The notes: a model not told the origin generated them from the sequence alone. A stretch of DNA of 64,000 nucleotides from Diphasiastrum complanatum (GCA_029204225.1 CM055096.1:1959051-2023050), one strand, 5' to 3'. Positions 46,932-59,521 are shown, counted from the stretch's first letter. Made by a program: numbers and translations.

Positions 46932-48300
46932 TTAATCTTGTTGATTAGGTATGTTGGATGTGCGATGCAAACATTATCATTGAATAGGTGGACGAGAGTG
47001 CTATCTTGAAATATTCCATCAATCTTGTTGATTAGGGTATGGTTGGATGATGGTGTGGTCCTAAAATAATTCATCATCCATGTGGATTAGGGTATTGATC
47101 GAATGAGTGTGTGGTCCTGAAAGATTCATCCGTGTTAACTACGATTGCACGATTGTGCATCTTGGGATGAGGTTGGGGACCTTTCATGCACTCTCAGTGA
47201 GATGAAATATACAATTTTCAAAAGTGCTCCATCACCATCATAATCATTATGCACTATTGGATGAAGTCAACTCATGGTGCAATGGCCCCACCATCCTCAC
47301 CCAACAACGCAAATGCTCGGGATATTCCATTATGATTTTTTTCACCATCAAGGATCATTATGCACTATTAGGTGAAGGCCGGATGAGATTGGGGCATGTC
47401 TACACCGTCTTCCTCGCAATGCAAATCATGCTCCTCCATATCCAAAATGCCATAGCCTTTTAAAAAAAAGCATTGTGCATGGTGGACTGAGGGCGGGATC
47501 TTGCATGCGCTTTGATTCTAGATAAGGAACAGACTCTTGTAAAGTGCTCCATGGTTGGATTTTGTCATGCATATTTAGATGTCTTTTTCATTTTTCATGA
47601 TTAGCCATTGAGACTATTTGATGTTTTTCTCATGAGAATCATTGCCTCAGTTTATAAGCATTATATTAATATAATATGAAAAAAAACAAAGATTGCAATT
47701 TAATAGGATTAATAGATTAAAAAAATCATTTTTCTTGCCAAATTCAATGGATATAGAAAATTCATAATTTAGCAAATCATGTTTTGTAAAGCAACAAATA
47801 TGGCAATTGAGAAAACATGAAAGAAGTTGGGCATGGCATATATTGCGCCTTTAAGCCCCCACCACTCTCATCCAACGATGCAAATGCTTGGGATATTTCA
47901 TCATGATATCTTCAATATCAAGGATCGTTATGCACTATTAGTTGAAGGTTGGATGAGATTGGGACATGTCTACACGTCCTCACAATGCAAATTATGCTTT
48001 TTTAAATTCAGAATGCCATAGCTACATAAACAAAACATTGTGTACATAGTTGATTTGTAAGACAAAATTTCATGGACAGTAACAACAAGCTTCTTAATTG
48101 AAATCTAATGGGTGTTTTGCACATCAAAGCTCATTTAAAACATGTTTGAAGAGCAAGAAAATTTTGCAAATGTCGATATTAACAAGTAATGTGTATGTGG
48201 AACTAGACTTGCCTCTTCATTGTGTTATCGAAAGACTTAAATTTTTGTTTTTCTCAATTGATGGCAATATACCCTTAAAAATTTTCAATTCTCAGCACTT

Positions 48301-48750
48301 TTCAACACTTCACGTGAGTAATTTTAGGTGCATGTATATATCTATATAGGACTCCAAATTTAATTTTTTTTATAGACATGTTTCTATGGTCGTAAAGATT
48401 TTAAAAGTAAATAGCCAAAGAAAGGGTTGTGAAAAGCACCTCCAAAAGAGCTGCAAGTTTTAGCACCTGTCAATAATTTTCAACACTTTTCATCAATTGA
48501 AATGGATAACTTTAGATGCACATATCTATCTCTACATGACTCCAAATTGAAAAAAAATTGAGAGACATGTTTCTGTGGTCGTATAATACTTTTTAAAGTA
48601 GACAACCCAAAAACATATTGTTAAAATCAAGTGATTTTTATCGGCACTTAATTGGGTAACTTTGGATGCACATATCTATCTATATAGACCTCAAAATTTA
48701 AATTTTTTTTCATAAGCATATGCTACTATAATTGTATAGGATTTTCAATG
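48301..48750. repeat. Three diverged tandem units of about 170 bp
   Basis: Each unit has an AACACTT/GGCACTT start, then AACTTT(A/G)GATGCACATATCTATCT, an AT-rich run, and ATGTTTCT-TGGTCGTA. The copies are clearly related but heavily diverged. Confidence 0.65.
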
Positions 48751-49229
48751 GTAGACATGCAAAAAATTTAATGCAGAATTCACAATAATGTAATCTCGTA
48801 TATAAAAATATTGAAGTTTCATCAATACCCCCACATATTTGACACATGATATCTTACATATAAGTTGCTCAAAATGAAGGTCTCAAAATTTTTGATCGGT
48901 AAATGTATATATGAAGAACACACGCGAAAGGATTTGATGTGATTCATCATAGTTTATGAGATATGATTCTTTAAATAAGTGCTTGAAATGCACACTTTTG
49001 TGCACATTTTGTGACGACTCTAGTGTTGCTTGCAAAATACAAAATGGCTACCTGGTGACTGTTTATTTGGCAATCGCTTGAAGGAAGCTAATAAATGAAA
49101 GAAACTGGATTACCTCTCATAATATATTAATTGGGTAGATAAAGCGCAACAATCCTTGTTTTGTTTGTATTCAATTTGTCAAAAGTCTAGCCTCACAAAG
49201 ATTATCTAGTCTTGATTTCGCACCTTATC

Positions 49230-50474
49230 TGTAGCGCAGGCATCCCAAAGGGAGCCGGGAACCACGACTTAGCTTCCCAGCCTTCAACTCTTGCCATCCA
49301 AACCCACTTGACATACAAGCAGCCAACTCGCCAACAACGATCAGACTTAACCAACATGAAGTTCCGAAAACCAACATTGAGATCCAACCTGGCGCCATGC
49401 CAGATCGGGGGTCCCGATGTGGGTGACTTCCCTCCAAGCAAGCCGCCCGACATACATCAAACTTAACCAACTCGAAGCTTCGTTACAAACGAGTAACATC
49501 CATTCCAAGCAAGCGGTCTGACTTACATCAGACTTAACCAACTGAAAGCTTCGTCACGAGCGCTGGAAGCCAACCTGGCGCCACGCCAGACTGGACAGCC
49601 ATAAACAGGTAACATCCACCCAAGCAAGCCATCCAACTCAGCCGACAGGTTAGAGCCCGTTCCCCAAGAGCTTAACCCATTCACGTTCATGCAAGGAACA
49701 CTCAGAACCACAAGCCGCGACAGATATGGAAACAACCAGTTCCTGAACCAAATGGTCCCGACAGCATACCGTTGGCGCCACGGACCGAATGGTCCCGACG
49801 GCATACCGCTGGCGTCCCGGGATACGACCCTCAGCTATGTGCCAAATTAAAAATTTGGAAAGCGGCCTTACAACTGGCGCTTTTACCGAACACTGAAACC
49901 CAGCAGGTAATCAGAGTCAGTTTGAGGAAAATCCCACTTTATTGATAAATCTGAGAAGGTTACATTTCAAGTGTGTGACCGACCCTAGTCTCCGGGGCGC
50001 TAGCATGCCAAGGCGAGAGCCATGACAACATTCCAGCAAGGGAGGCTGAGACTTGGTTGGAGCTCGCCCTGAGTCGCAACCCGCACTCCCCTATAGTATT
50101 GGTGTGATTCGGCACCTCCCCTCATAACAAGCACTCTACCTAAGCTGGTAAAGCACGTTTTTCTCTCTCTAGGATTTTCTCTTTCTAGAAAGTCATTTTC
50201 TCTCTCTAGATTTTATTGATCCCCAGGCTTCCTTTAATCATGCCTAGATCGTGTGAGGTGATTGCACATCGATCTGAGCTCTCTGGACTCCGCTAGAACC
50301 GATCAAAGATTTTCAGCCATAGGAACTTGGCGCCGGCTGGATTCTGGTCACAGTGGCGCCGGGAGCGGCGCCGGCGCCGTTGGCGCCGGGAGCAGCAGTG
50401 GCGCTGCTGGCGCCGGGGACATAGCTGGCGCCAATGGCACCGGAAGTAAAGCTTGTAAAGGTAGCTTTACAACA
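49230..50474 (-). repeat. Left LTR (3' LTR) of the 49-54 kb element
   Basis: Plus-strand ends are TGTAGCGCAGG and TTTACAACA. Near its right side (50325-50440) GGCGCC occurs repeatedly, giving a GC-rich cluster of palindromes. The plus-strand frame there reads Gly/Ala/Ser repeats but is probably not coding. Confidence 0.95.
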
Positions 50475-50584
50475 TCCACCCCACCTTTATAAAATCTGAT
50501 GTCCTCATCAGATGTCAGATTAAAGTAAAGGTGTCTCCCAATTAAAATGACTATACATTTATGCTACTTGGCACAGTACTCAAT

Positions 50585-51121
50585 TTACTGGCCACTTTTT
50601 ATTAACATTGAAGCTGGCACACCACAAGTCGGAGGCTCAGCTCTTTGTACTGAAAAATTACATAACTTGAAACAAATATCTTTGTCTGGGAAAAGCGTAG
50701 ATTTGATATCGCTTTCGTAAAACCCGAGAGCCTTATTAACTGGTGACAGAGGCCTTTCTTTGAAATGTTCGCCCCTGTCGCTTCTGACTTTCGACTTTGG
50801 AACTCCCTTGAGCTCCTGATTTGTCCTTGATGCACTTTGTGTTGAGCTCCCTGAGCTCCAGATTTGTTCGGGTTCCGCACAGGTATCAAGGCTCCCTGAG
50901 CCGAAGGATTTATCGTTTGATTGCCCACTTATTGGTCCACTCCGTGCCTTGTTGCTTCTGCACCTTGATTTCTCTCCTTGTCCCAGCCTGATCTTGATAC
51001 TTTTCCATCTTGGCTCTTTAAAGTAGGCAAAGATTGAGTACTCCGCAATGCACCTCTCACTTAGCTTGAAGTAGCTCTTTGAATCAGCCCAAATGTAACC
51101 ATTGACCTCGTGGAAAGCCAA
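50585..51121 (-). CDS. Uncharacterised ORF in the non-autonomous retrotransposon
   Basis: 178 codons on the sense strand of the element, close to the polypurine tract. Hydrophilic, Ser/Lys/Arg/Glu-rich, with a middle that looks disordered. No gag zinc knuckle, protease or RT motif was recognised. It may be a degenerate gag-like remnant, or open by chance. The start codon is uncertain. Confidence 0.3.
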   Translation of the reverse strand: MAFHEVNGYIWADSKSYFKLSERCIAEYSIFAYFKEPRWKSIKIRLGQGEKSRCRSNKARSGPISGQSNDKSFGSGSLDTCAEPEQIWSSGSSTQSASRTNQELKGVPKSKVRSDRGEHFKERPLSPVNKALGFYESDIKSTLFPDKDICFKLCNFSVQRAEPPTCGVPASMLIKSGQ

Positions 51122-51802
51122 AGGGTCGCACCAGTTTGATCCGCATCCGAACTATCTCTTCGCGTTTGTTTGAAGCACCATGTCCGTCGCGCAAAACTTG
51201 ACTTTCACAATTCCATCACTGGACAGTTGCCTCACATTCAAAAACAAGAAGTGTACATCGAGCTTGGCTTCAAGTAGCTCTCTTTGATTCAGACACATGC
51301 ACCCAGAGTTTGCACTAGTCCGATCTCAACGCGAACTATCCCTTAGCGTCCGTTCGAAATACCAAGTCTCTCATGCAAGACTCAACTTTCACAATTCGTT
51401 CATTGATCAGCTGCCTTACACATAACACAAGCCAGCGTACTCATATGTTTCCTCATCATTGCTGGTCCAGAGAAAGCCTATAACAAACTTTCCTTTCCAC
51501 AACAAAAACTTGTCAACTTATTAGGTCCAAAGTTCGCCAGTCTCCTCGTGTGAGTATGGCTAGGTCACCTTGAATTTGCCCCCATTTTGATCAACTTTCA
51601 TTCAAAATTTGCCCCAAGAGAGAGGTGTGTGTGATAGTTCCCCTCCACTTAATAAATCAGCTGATCGGACTTAGAGTAGAGTTCTTCGGACAAAAAGCCT
51701 TTCCAACACTTTGCTTCCCATATGCTAGGATTATGGCTCGATCCAACTTGTTGCCAATCTCTGAAGAGGATCCTAGTCTTTTCCCCTTTGAGGAAAAACC
51801 CA

Positions 51803-52312
51803 ACTGATACTGGATATCACCCATGCTCAGTGAGTTTCAGTTCCGAAGGTGGCCGTCCCAAAATGAAGACCAACTGCTATAGAAGATCTCCCCTGAAATT
51901 GCCCTTTCCAACTTTTGACTTCCTGCTTGCGTCTGGTGGGCGTTGTCGCAAATGAAACTAACCCAAGAAACAGGCTAGCCATCCATCCTTTGCAAACGTT
52001 GAGTCATTTCGTTGTCGTTCACGTGCGAGTACTTGAACTGCAAATCCGCCGCACAGATTCTGGATATCGCTCATGCTCAGTGAGTTTCAGTTCCGAAGGT
52101 GGCCGTCCCAAAATGAAGACCAACTGCTCCATAGAAGATCTCCTCTGAAATGGCCCTTTCCAACTTTTGACTTCCTGCTTGCGTCTGGTGGGCGTTGTCG
52201 CAAATGAAACTAACCTAAGAAACAGGCTAGCCATCCATCCTTTGCAAACATTGAGTCGTTTCGTTGTCGTTCACGTGTGAGTACTTGAACTGCAAATCCG
52301 CCCCACAGATTC
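51803..52312. repeat. 250-bp tandem duplication inside the element
   Basis: TGGATATCACCCATGCTCAG at 51811 recurs as TGGATATCGCTCATGCTCAG at 52061, and the two blocks match along their length with a 2-bp indel. Each unit carries CCTTTCCAACTTTTGACTTC. Confidence 0.88.
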
Positions 52313-52590
52313 TGTAGTCCTCTTTGTTTGATGGTATCAGCCTTCAAAAGAAAAGGTTCCTTCTCGAGCCATCAGCTCCTTGTATCACAAGCAATCATGC
52401 AAACCAGGCAAAGCACGAGTACTAAGACTCACCACGAATACGTACAAGTAAGACACTCAGGCAGGTTTACTAACAAGTAACAAAGACAAGGTCCCCCTTT
52501 GAGATGGTCCTGCCAACGGACCTTTGCCTGGCCGCGCCCATACAAATCGATCACGGAATCAGCCCACATAGGACACCCCTCCAACTATCC

Positions 52591-52976
52591 GTGCTTTCAC
52601 CATTAAGCAGCACATTGCCTCAGTCACGCCCCACCACTTTTTGGTCGATAGCCCTTATAGCTAAACGATCGGCAGCTATCCCGCACCGGCAGCTAACCAC
52701 CCGTGCTTTACACCCGAATTCGAGCAGCATCTCTGTATCAATGGTTAACCCGTACAGTTCGAATATGTCGCCCCGCACCCCACAAGGTACAGACCGTGCT
52801 TTCACCTCCCTAGGCAGCACTTTGCCTCATCCGTCCTACGTGCAGACAGCGCCAGGCCCGAACCGCGAGAACTGACCGTGCTTACACCTCAAGGGCAGCA
52901 CTTTGACTCATCAAGTCCCCCGTTCTGCCGACCACCCCGACCGTGGACGCACCCGTGCTTACACTGTGGGCAGCAC
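52591..52976 (-). repeat. Array of five GTGCT...AGCAC hairpins in the retroelement leader
   Basis: Hairpin-forming pairs GTGCT and AGCAC (the second reads AGCAT) lie at 52591-52613, 52703-52730, 52796-52820, 52878-52901 and 52955-52976. Loops are similar (TTACACC or TTTCACC, then GGC). The flanking words CCGTGCTT and TTTGCCTCA/TTTGACTCA recur. The array lies 75-460 bp from the primer site, in what should be the 5' leader RNA. A structural RNA role is inferred. Confidence 0.75.
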
Positions 52977-53051
52977 CTTGCACAACAGTTGTCTTGATGA
53001 ACCCCAAACCGTGGCCATTTCCGTGAGATCCGCATAGCTGACCGGCCAGTC

Positions 53052-53064
53052 GGCTCTGATACCA
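53052..53064 (-). other. Primer binding site of the 49-54 kb element
   Basis: Minus strand TGGTATCAGAGCC, two bases from the right LTR, complementary to initiator-Met tRNA. Confidence 0.92.
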
Positions 53065-53066
53065 CA

Positions 53067-54311
53067 TGTAGCGCAGGCATCCCAAAGGGAGCCGGGAACC
53101 ACGACTTAGCTTCCCAGCCTTCAACTCTTGCCATCCAAACCCACTTGACATACAAGCAGCCAACTCGCCAACAACGATCAGACTTAACCAACATGAAGTT
53201 CCGAAAACCAACATTGAGATCCAACCTGGCGCCATGCCAGATCGGGGGTCCCGATGTGGGTGACTTCCCTCCAAGCAAGCCGCCCGACATACATCAAACT
53301 TAACCAACTCGAAGCTTCGTTACAAACGAGTAACATCCATTCCAAGCAAGCGGTCTGACTTACATCAGACTTAACCAACTGAAAGCTTCGTCACGAGCGC
53401 TGGAAGCCAACCTGGCGCCACGCCAGACTGGACAGCCATAAACAGGTAACATCCACCCAAGCAAGCCATCCAACTCAGCCGACAGGTTAGAGCCCGTTCC
53501 CCAAGAGCTTAACCCATTCACGTTCATGCAAGGAACACTCAGAACCACAAGCCGCGACAGATATGGAAACAACCAGTTCCTGAACCAAATGGTCCCGACA
53601 GCATACCGTTGGCGCCACGGACCGAATGGTCCCGACGGCATACCGCTGGCGTCCCGGGATACGACCCTCAGCTATGTGCCAAATTAAAAATTTGGAAAGC
53701 GGCCTTACAACTGGCGCTTTTACCGAACACTGAAACCCAGCAGGTAATCAGAGTCAGTTTGAGGAAAATCCCACTTTATTGATAAATCTGAGAAGGTTAC
53801 ATTTCAAGTGTGTGACCGACCCTAGTCTCCGGGGCGCTAGCATGCCAAGGCGAGAGCCATGACAACATTCCAGCAAGGGAGGCTGAGACTTGGTTGGAGC
53901 TCGCCCTGAGTCGCAACCCGCACTCCCCTATAGTATTGGTGTGATTCGGCACCTCCCCTCATAACAAGCACTCTACCTAAGCTGGTAAAGCACGTTTTTC
54001 TCTCTCTAGGATTTTCTCTTTCTAGAAAGTCATTTTCTCTCTCTAGATTTTATTGATCCCCAGGCTTCCTTTAATCATGCCTAGATCGTGTGAGGTGATT
54101 GCACATCGATCTGAGCTCTCTGGACTCCGCTAGAACCGATCAAAGATTTTCAGCCATAGGAACTTGGCGCCGGCTGGATTCTGGTCACAGTGGCGCCGGG
54201 AGCGGCGCCGGCGCCGTTGGCGCCGGGAGCAGCAGTGGCGCTGCTGGCGCCGGGGACATAGCTGGCGCCAATGGCACCGGAAGTAAAGCTTGTAAAGGTA
54301 GCTTTACAACA
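53067..54311 (-). repeat. Right LTR (5' LTR) of the 49-54 kb element
   Basis: Same length and, as far as read, the same sequence as 49230-50474. Confidence 0.95.
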
Positions 54312-54795
54312 TTATCCAAGTAAAAATAATACTTCAATTGAGACCTCTATAAACACGGTAAAGAATTCCTTCACTAATACAATACCGGACTGCTGCAGTG
54401 CTAGTTGAAAAAATATATATCTTTATCACTGTCTTTCTTACATCAAAAATATATGAAAAATGCTAGAAGCTACGAAAAATGCTAGAAGCTACTCTCCTTG
54501 CCATATGCAGCACATAAGAAAGAACACATACCGATCAAGTTCAAGATTCAGAGAAAAGAACCTTTCCAAACATTGGATAATTCTGGGAATGCATTCATAA
54601 TTACAAATGCTAGCAAATTGTCAACAAGCACCATACACAGTGCGTTGAAGCAAACCTAGGTCCTAAAGAAAGGTAGTCACCAAAACTTTTGAAACTCGAT
54701 TACACTAAGGACTGGCATGAAAGAATACAGTCCTCTCAAAGGCTTAAAGCTCCGGACAGACTAGTACTTAAAAGGTTGCACTTTCCCCCACTAGA

Positions 54796-57700
54796 TTAAT
54801 GCCAATGAAAAACGTAATCAAGAACAGCAACAATAGCTATGGCAATTGGGTACAAGGACAATGCAACAACAGCCATCCAAGCTTGAAAAGTGGTTCGGAG
54901 ACCAGCAAACAATCCTATAACAATAATCACAAAGAAGATCACGGTCACTTCAGCTGAGAAGTCCCAGATCAAGCCTCGAGCAGCTACAATTGCTAGGAAT
55001 ATACCTAGGCAGAGAGTGTTGTTCATAGCTACTGCACCATAGATCTGTTCACATTTTTGCTCATCAGCAGTGCAGATAGATCTCACAGGATAAAAGCAAA
55101 ACAGAATGTGAAAACCAAAAAAACAAATCATAGATGATAAGAAACCTACAATTGCGAATGGTTTAGATTCTGAAAGCAGCAGAAGTACCTGGGAGTAAGT
55201 CATTGATATGTATCTCTTCCTTCTTCTTGTAGCAAACATGAGTGAAGATATAGCTTCACTCGAAGTTGTCGCTAGTGGTGTTGCCACAAATGATATAAAA
55301 AAATTAGGAATTCCAGAAGCTTTAGAAAAATTGTCAATTGCATCCACCAAAGGATCAGCAAAAACAGCTGCTAAAAGTGTGCCACCTACGATAAGCAGGA
55401 TGGCATGAGCAACTATCTGTACTTTGGACAGTTGATGTGCTGGTTCGTCCTCTTCTTCATCATCTGGATCCTCCAATAAACTAGCCAATGATGCTTGTGC
55501 ATGCTACAATGATAGAGGATTTCATATAAGGATGATGATCTTTTAGTTGCTTGGAATTAAATTTTTTTGAGCTAAGAGGCATTATCAGAGGAATAATTAT
55601 AGCAGAATTGAAATATATCAGTTTCTACACATACTTCGACGTCCCAAGGCTCTGAATTGGCATTAGTAGAGCCATCATTCACCGAGCAAGACCTAGGTTT
55701 GAAGCTCTTTATCCACTTCTCTAGGCCTTCACAAAACTCTTTTTGTGATATACAGCCATTTATATCCACATCAAAGTCTCGCAGCCAGTGTTGCACTTCT
55801 TGTTCCTCAGGAAGGTATTGTTTATGGCTTATGCCAAGACCGACAATGAGTCCTCTCAACTCTTCCTTTGATAGCGAATCATCATCATTCTTGTCGAAAT
55901 ACCCAAAAAGTCTGCAAGGCAGCAAACAAATCACCAGCCGTAGTTGAGAAAGTCAGGAGGGAGACTGAAAAAAATGTTCCTGCAAAAACACTAAGATACA
56001 GGAGTCCCCTGCACCAGACATCAAATGTAGAATAGATTATCATAATCACAAACTATAAGCAATCATTGCTTTTAGTCTGGGCATATCAAACAAGAAATCA
56101 CAAATGTTTGTGATTAGTTAACAGCCTTCTTTCAAAATCTTACTTGCTAATGACATGTTTATTTGGTGCACCATCATCAGTCAACAGGTTACCCCATTTC
56201 TTCTCACGAGAGAGCAGCGATGCTCTATGTAAGGTGTGCGCTTTTCGAAATCGATATCTAGCTCGATATATCCTTCTCTGCTGAATCCAAGGGGAAAGAA
56301 TCTGCAGCAATGAGGAAAATAACATTTGGTTTCATTGTCCTGTCATATGCAAATTTTAAGGCTCAAGGAGATATTATATCTTAGTGCAAATGCACAATTC
56401 ACATAATGGATCTACTAATTTCTACTATCAGCTTATACATACAGAAACAAATGTTTGTGAAGCCTGTGGCAAATGTGGGTATTGAAAATAGCTGAATCTT
56501 CAGAGATTCTCACATATATAAACTAATAATTCTGCAGATTTTGACAATATGCTCCATTAACACATAGGAATAGGATTCTTTCATTAAAAGCCGATTTCTG
56601 GTCAGTGTTGTTCAAATCAACTAGGCACAAAACACCTATTTGTTCAGTTATTGAGGCTGCTTATTGCTTCCAACATTTGTTGCAGTGTATGAAGAAGAAC
56701 CTGCATTCCACAATCATTTTTCTCATGCTCAATGAATTCTACCAGCACAATAGAGGAAAGCCCCACATAATTGAAAATGAAAACTGAGAAGGACAAACTT
56801 GTTTCAGTGACAATGAGATAACTGTTCCAGCATTTAAACCATTCTTAGAGAACAATGTCTGCAAAACTTAGCCAGATATATCCCCTATGTTTGAACATCA
56901 TGCTTACAAGTTAAGTTGCATCAAAACTTCAATCGACGGGAGCCGTCTATAGAAAGCCAAAGCATCCTTCATAATGAGTAGAGTTGAAAATAGACAATGG
57001 ATACGGTAAGAAAACAAACAGTCTGCATAATTATCAACGAATCCCTTACTATGTTTGTGTTAGCAAAGCTATGAACCTTCACTTGAAAAACATTAACTAA
57101 GTAGAAGGATATCAAACCTGATAAACACAATAGCATAGAAGTGCTACAAAGGCAAGTACACAGCTTAGAACAACAAGCGGAGTCCCAAGTGATGGCTTCT
57201 TAATAATTCGTGGAAGCTGAGGAAGAATATAAGGTATTACTGTCAAAACCATGATCCAAGCTGCAACTCTGGTCTGTGAGTCAGTTGTTACACCAGTATC
57301 TGCATAGTAGTAAATCTTTTAATATGCTAGGTAACAGCTCTCCTTGCCCTATTTGACAAATTTGAACTTTTGAGGACATTTGTAGCTAGCAAAAAGTGCC
57401 TACTTTCTGAATCTAAATAAGCATAAACTTTCCATCAAGGAACTACCTACAAGCTGCAATAATATAGAAATTCATTCTCATTTGGGAGCCTCAATCACGT
57501 GCATTTCACATGTAGTTGCCTGGGTTAACCCCAACCAAGCATAGAAACATACATTTTGAACTAGAATAAGACTTTATGTACATAATAATCAATCGCCGTT
57601 TCAAAATCGCCGTTGGATTCAAGATTGATCGTTGATCGATTATAATGTGTAAATACTAAAAAAGCACTTGTTTTTTTTGCTATAATAGAAAGCTAGGAAA

Positions 57701-58335
57701 AAATTCCCTAAAAAAAAACCCTAAAACTGATTCGCCAATTCTTTCCCAGAGTTGCCGATTCTTTCCCGTTTCAACGCTTTTTATAAAGGCATTTCAAAAA
57801 GGTCCATGAAACATTGAAATTTATATTATTGTCATTTAGGCTATATATATTTCCTTCAGCACATTGGTTTTCTTTCAATATATTTCAGTGTTGTTTTAGT
57901 CTTCACTGGGATGTGGGGTGGCAAAGGGTAGAGAACTAACCCTTCCTTGGCAAATATCACTTTGAAGCATCCATGAATTAAACAAGTTGTGGACTCTCCA
58001 CCGTTATGTGCACTTGACCCCATAAGCAGAGCCTTCAACCGATCGGTTTTGAGCATCCATTAACAGCATTAAAATTTTGTACAGCATTCAACTATGCGCC
58101 AAGTGGCCATGATTCAGAAGGGCTTGTGATGGCTTACCAATAAGATTTAAACCCTTTGTAAGTGTTCGCTCCTTGGCATTGAGATGGCCATCAACTTCAT
58201 ATAGGTCGCACCTGCCTACAATTAAAGAACTACCCCACAGCAGTGTTAGGAGCATGACTGTTGATCCAGCAAGTAAGCCCATGCCTACCAGCACTTGAGC
58301 TTGAGCTTGGTCCCTACTGGCAGCCAACCCTGAAA
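54796..58335 (-). CDS. NCL: NCL-type EF-hand sodium/calcium exchanger, right copy; C-terminal six exons (5' exons not seen)
   Basis: Paralogue of the left NCL copy in opposite orientation. Exons: 58335-58138, 57299-57118, 56301-56144, 55911-55635, 55503-55189 and 55044-54796 (TAA), all GT-AG with the same phases. Exon lengths match the left copy except exon 4 (277 against 280 bp) and exon 5 (315 against 321 bp), both whole-codon differences. EF-hand 1 is canonical (DKNDDDSLSKEE), and EF-hand 2 here is also canonical (DVDINGCISQKE). Exchanger repeats and the last membrane spans are conserved. The last intron (55188-55045, 144 bp) is open in frame with no stop. N-terminal exons would lie right of the window, beyond the Harbinger insertion. 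No defects were seen in the visible part. Confidence 0.88.
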
Positions 58336-58522
58336 CTGCAAAATCCAACCATTCATGGTTAAATGGAAAATCTATGCCACATGCTTTCTTCAAGAAAATA
58401 GAAATAGGAAAATACTTCACATGCTGCTGCAAAGGTAAACTTTAATCTTAGTTATTTGTTCTTACTTTGCCAAATATTCCCTTTAGCACACTCGTACTAG
58501 CACTATGTAGAAAGGTAACAAA

Positions 58523-58525
<3 letters not shown>

Positions 58526-58588
<63 letters not shown>
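58526..58588. repeat. (CT)n microsatellite, first half
   Basis: A CT run that ends where the Harbinger element begins. It continues at 61978-62022 on the other side. Confidence 0.95.
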
Positions 58589-58590
<2 letters not shown>

Positions 58591-59521
58591 CGTGCCACAT
58601 GATCCCCGCTCATCCGGGATGAGCCTCCATGATGAGCCCCCAAAAATATTTCATTTCTGCCTCCATGTGCTTCGCGACGAGCTCGTCCAGCTCATCCTGG
58701 ATGAGAACTACGAACCACAGTGGTTAAAACTAACCTATAACGGCTATAATTTCCAGGAGCCTTGAAGAGTAACGGCTATAACTTCACAATGCACCCCTAT
58801 GACTTCCTCACAGCTGATTGGCAGCGATGTGCTGCTGCTTGCACGCTTGCCTGCACATTCACATTTTTCATCAGAGATTTTGCAGTGATGGAGCTCCCAC
58901 AGCGACACAGGTCACAGCTACACAGGTCCTGTAGTGACATCTGAAATTGGCGTTAAGATTCTTTTGGATTTTGGTTGGAGCTCTCACACGGTTGCGGCGA
59001 TTGCTCCCACGATTTCATCCATGATTGCAGCGATTGCTCCCACGGTATTTGCTATTGCCCTCACGGGATTGGTCTGCACAATTGCCCTCGTAAGTCACAT
59101 TGCTCCTTAAGAATTTTGCAGCGATGGAGCTCCCACAACGATACAACTCCCACAGTGACACCTGAAATTGGCCTACAGAGATCATTACTGGTTTTGATTG
59201 GAACTCCCACAATGACACCTGGAGCCCTGCCCTCCCCATTAATTTCCAAGGGACATTCACCCTTTTTGCGCTTGCATCTTTTGTTTGCAAATGATCTGCG
59301 CAACAAAATCCCCATACGAATCGTAAAAGCCCTTTCTTTAAAGGTCATTTTCTGTTGTCAGATGAATTCGTGATGAGCTTCGTTGAGTTTAAGGTTTGGG
59401 ATGTACTGACCTTGAATTGGTGAGTGTGCATTTCTGTAATGTTGAAACTGTGCAAGATTAAGAAATTGGGTTCTGACATACTCTTTGTGTAAATGCAGAC
59501 TTCATTCTTCACGACATCTCT

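Larger units (their letters stand above)
46831..49224. other. Repeat-rich intergenic DNA, no gene recognised
   Basis: Degenerate repeats dominate. A 34-bp unit (TAGTTGGATGAGAGTA-GATCTTAAAATATTTC) occurs twice in tandem at 46864-46931 and again in decayed form to about 47130. Blocks at 47290-47456 and 47860-48024 are diverged copies of each other. Three diverged units of about 170 bp follow at 48301-48750. Confidence 0.55.
49225..54316 (-). mobile_element. Young non-autonomous LTR retrotransposon (LARD/TRIM-like)
   Basis: Two 1245-bp LTRs (49230-50474 and 53067-54311) flank a 2.6-kb interior, and TTATC target duplications lie at 49225-49229 and 54312-54316. The minus strand is the sense strand: the primer site TGGTATCAGAGCC is at 53064-53052, and the polypurine tract AAAGGTGGGGTGGA runs into the left LTR. 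No reverse transcriptase, integrase or protease was recognised, so it depends on another element. I saw no difference between the LTRs by eye, so the insertion is recent. Its base composition is GC-richer than the surroundings. Confidence 0.93.

Noticed and set aside
49202-49804. Several overlapping minus-strand frames, repeated at 52882-53641
   Set aside because: They lie in the LTRs, are repeated because the LTRs are, and show no protein family; LTR sequence, not genes.
50262-50492. Gly/Ala/Ser repeat peptide on the plus strand
   Set aside because: Produced by the GGCGCC cluster, antisense to the element and without domain support.
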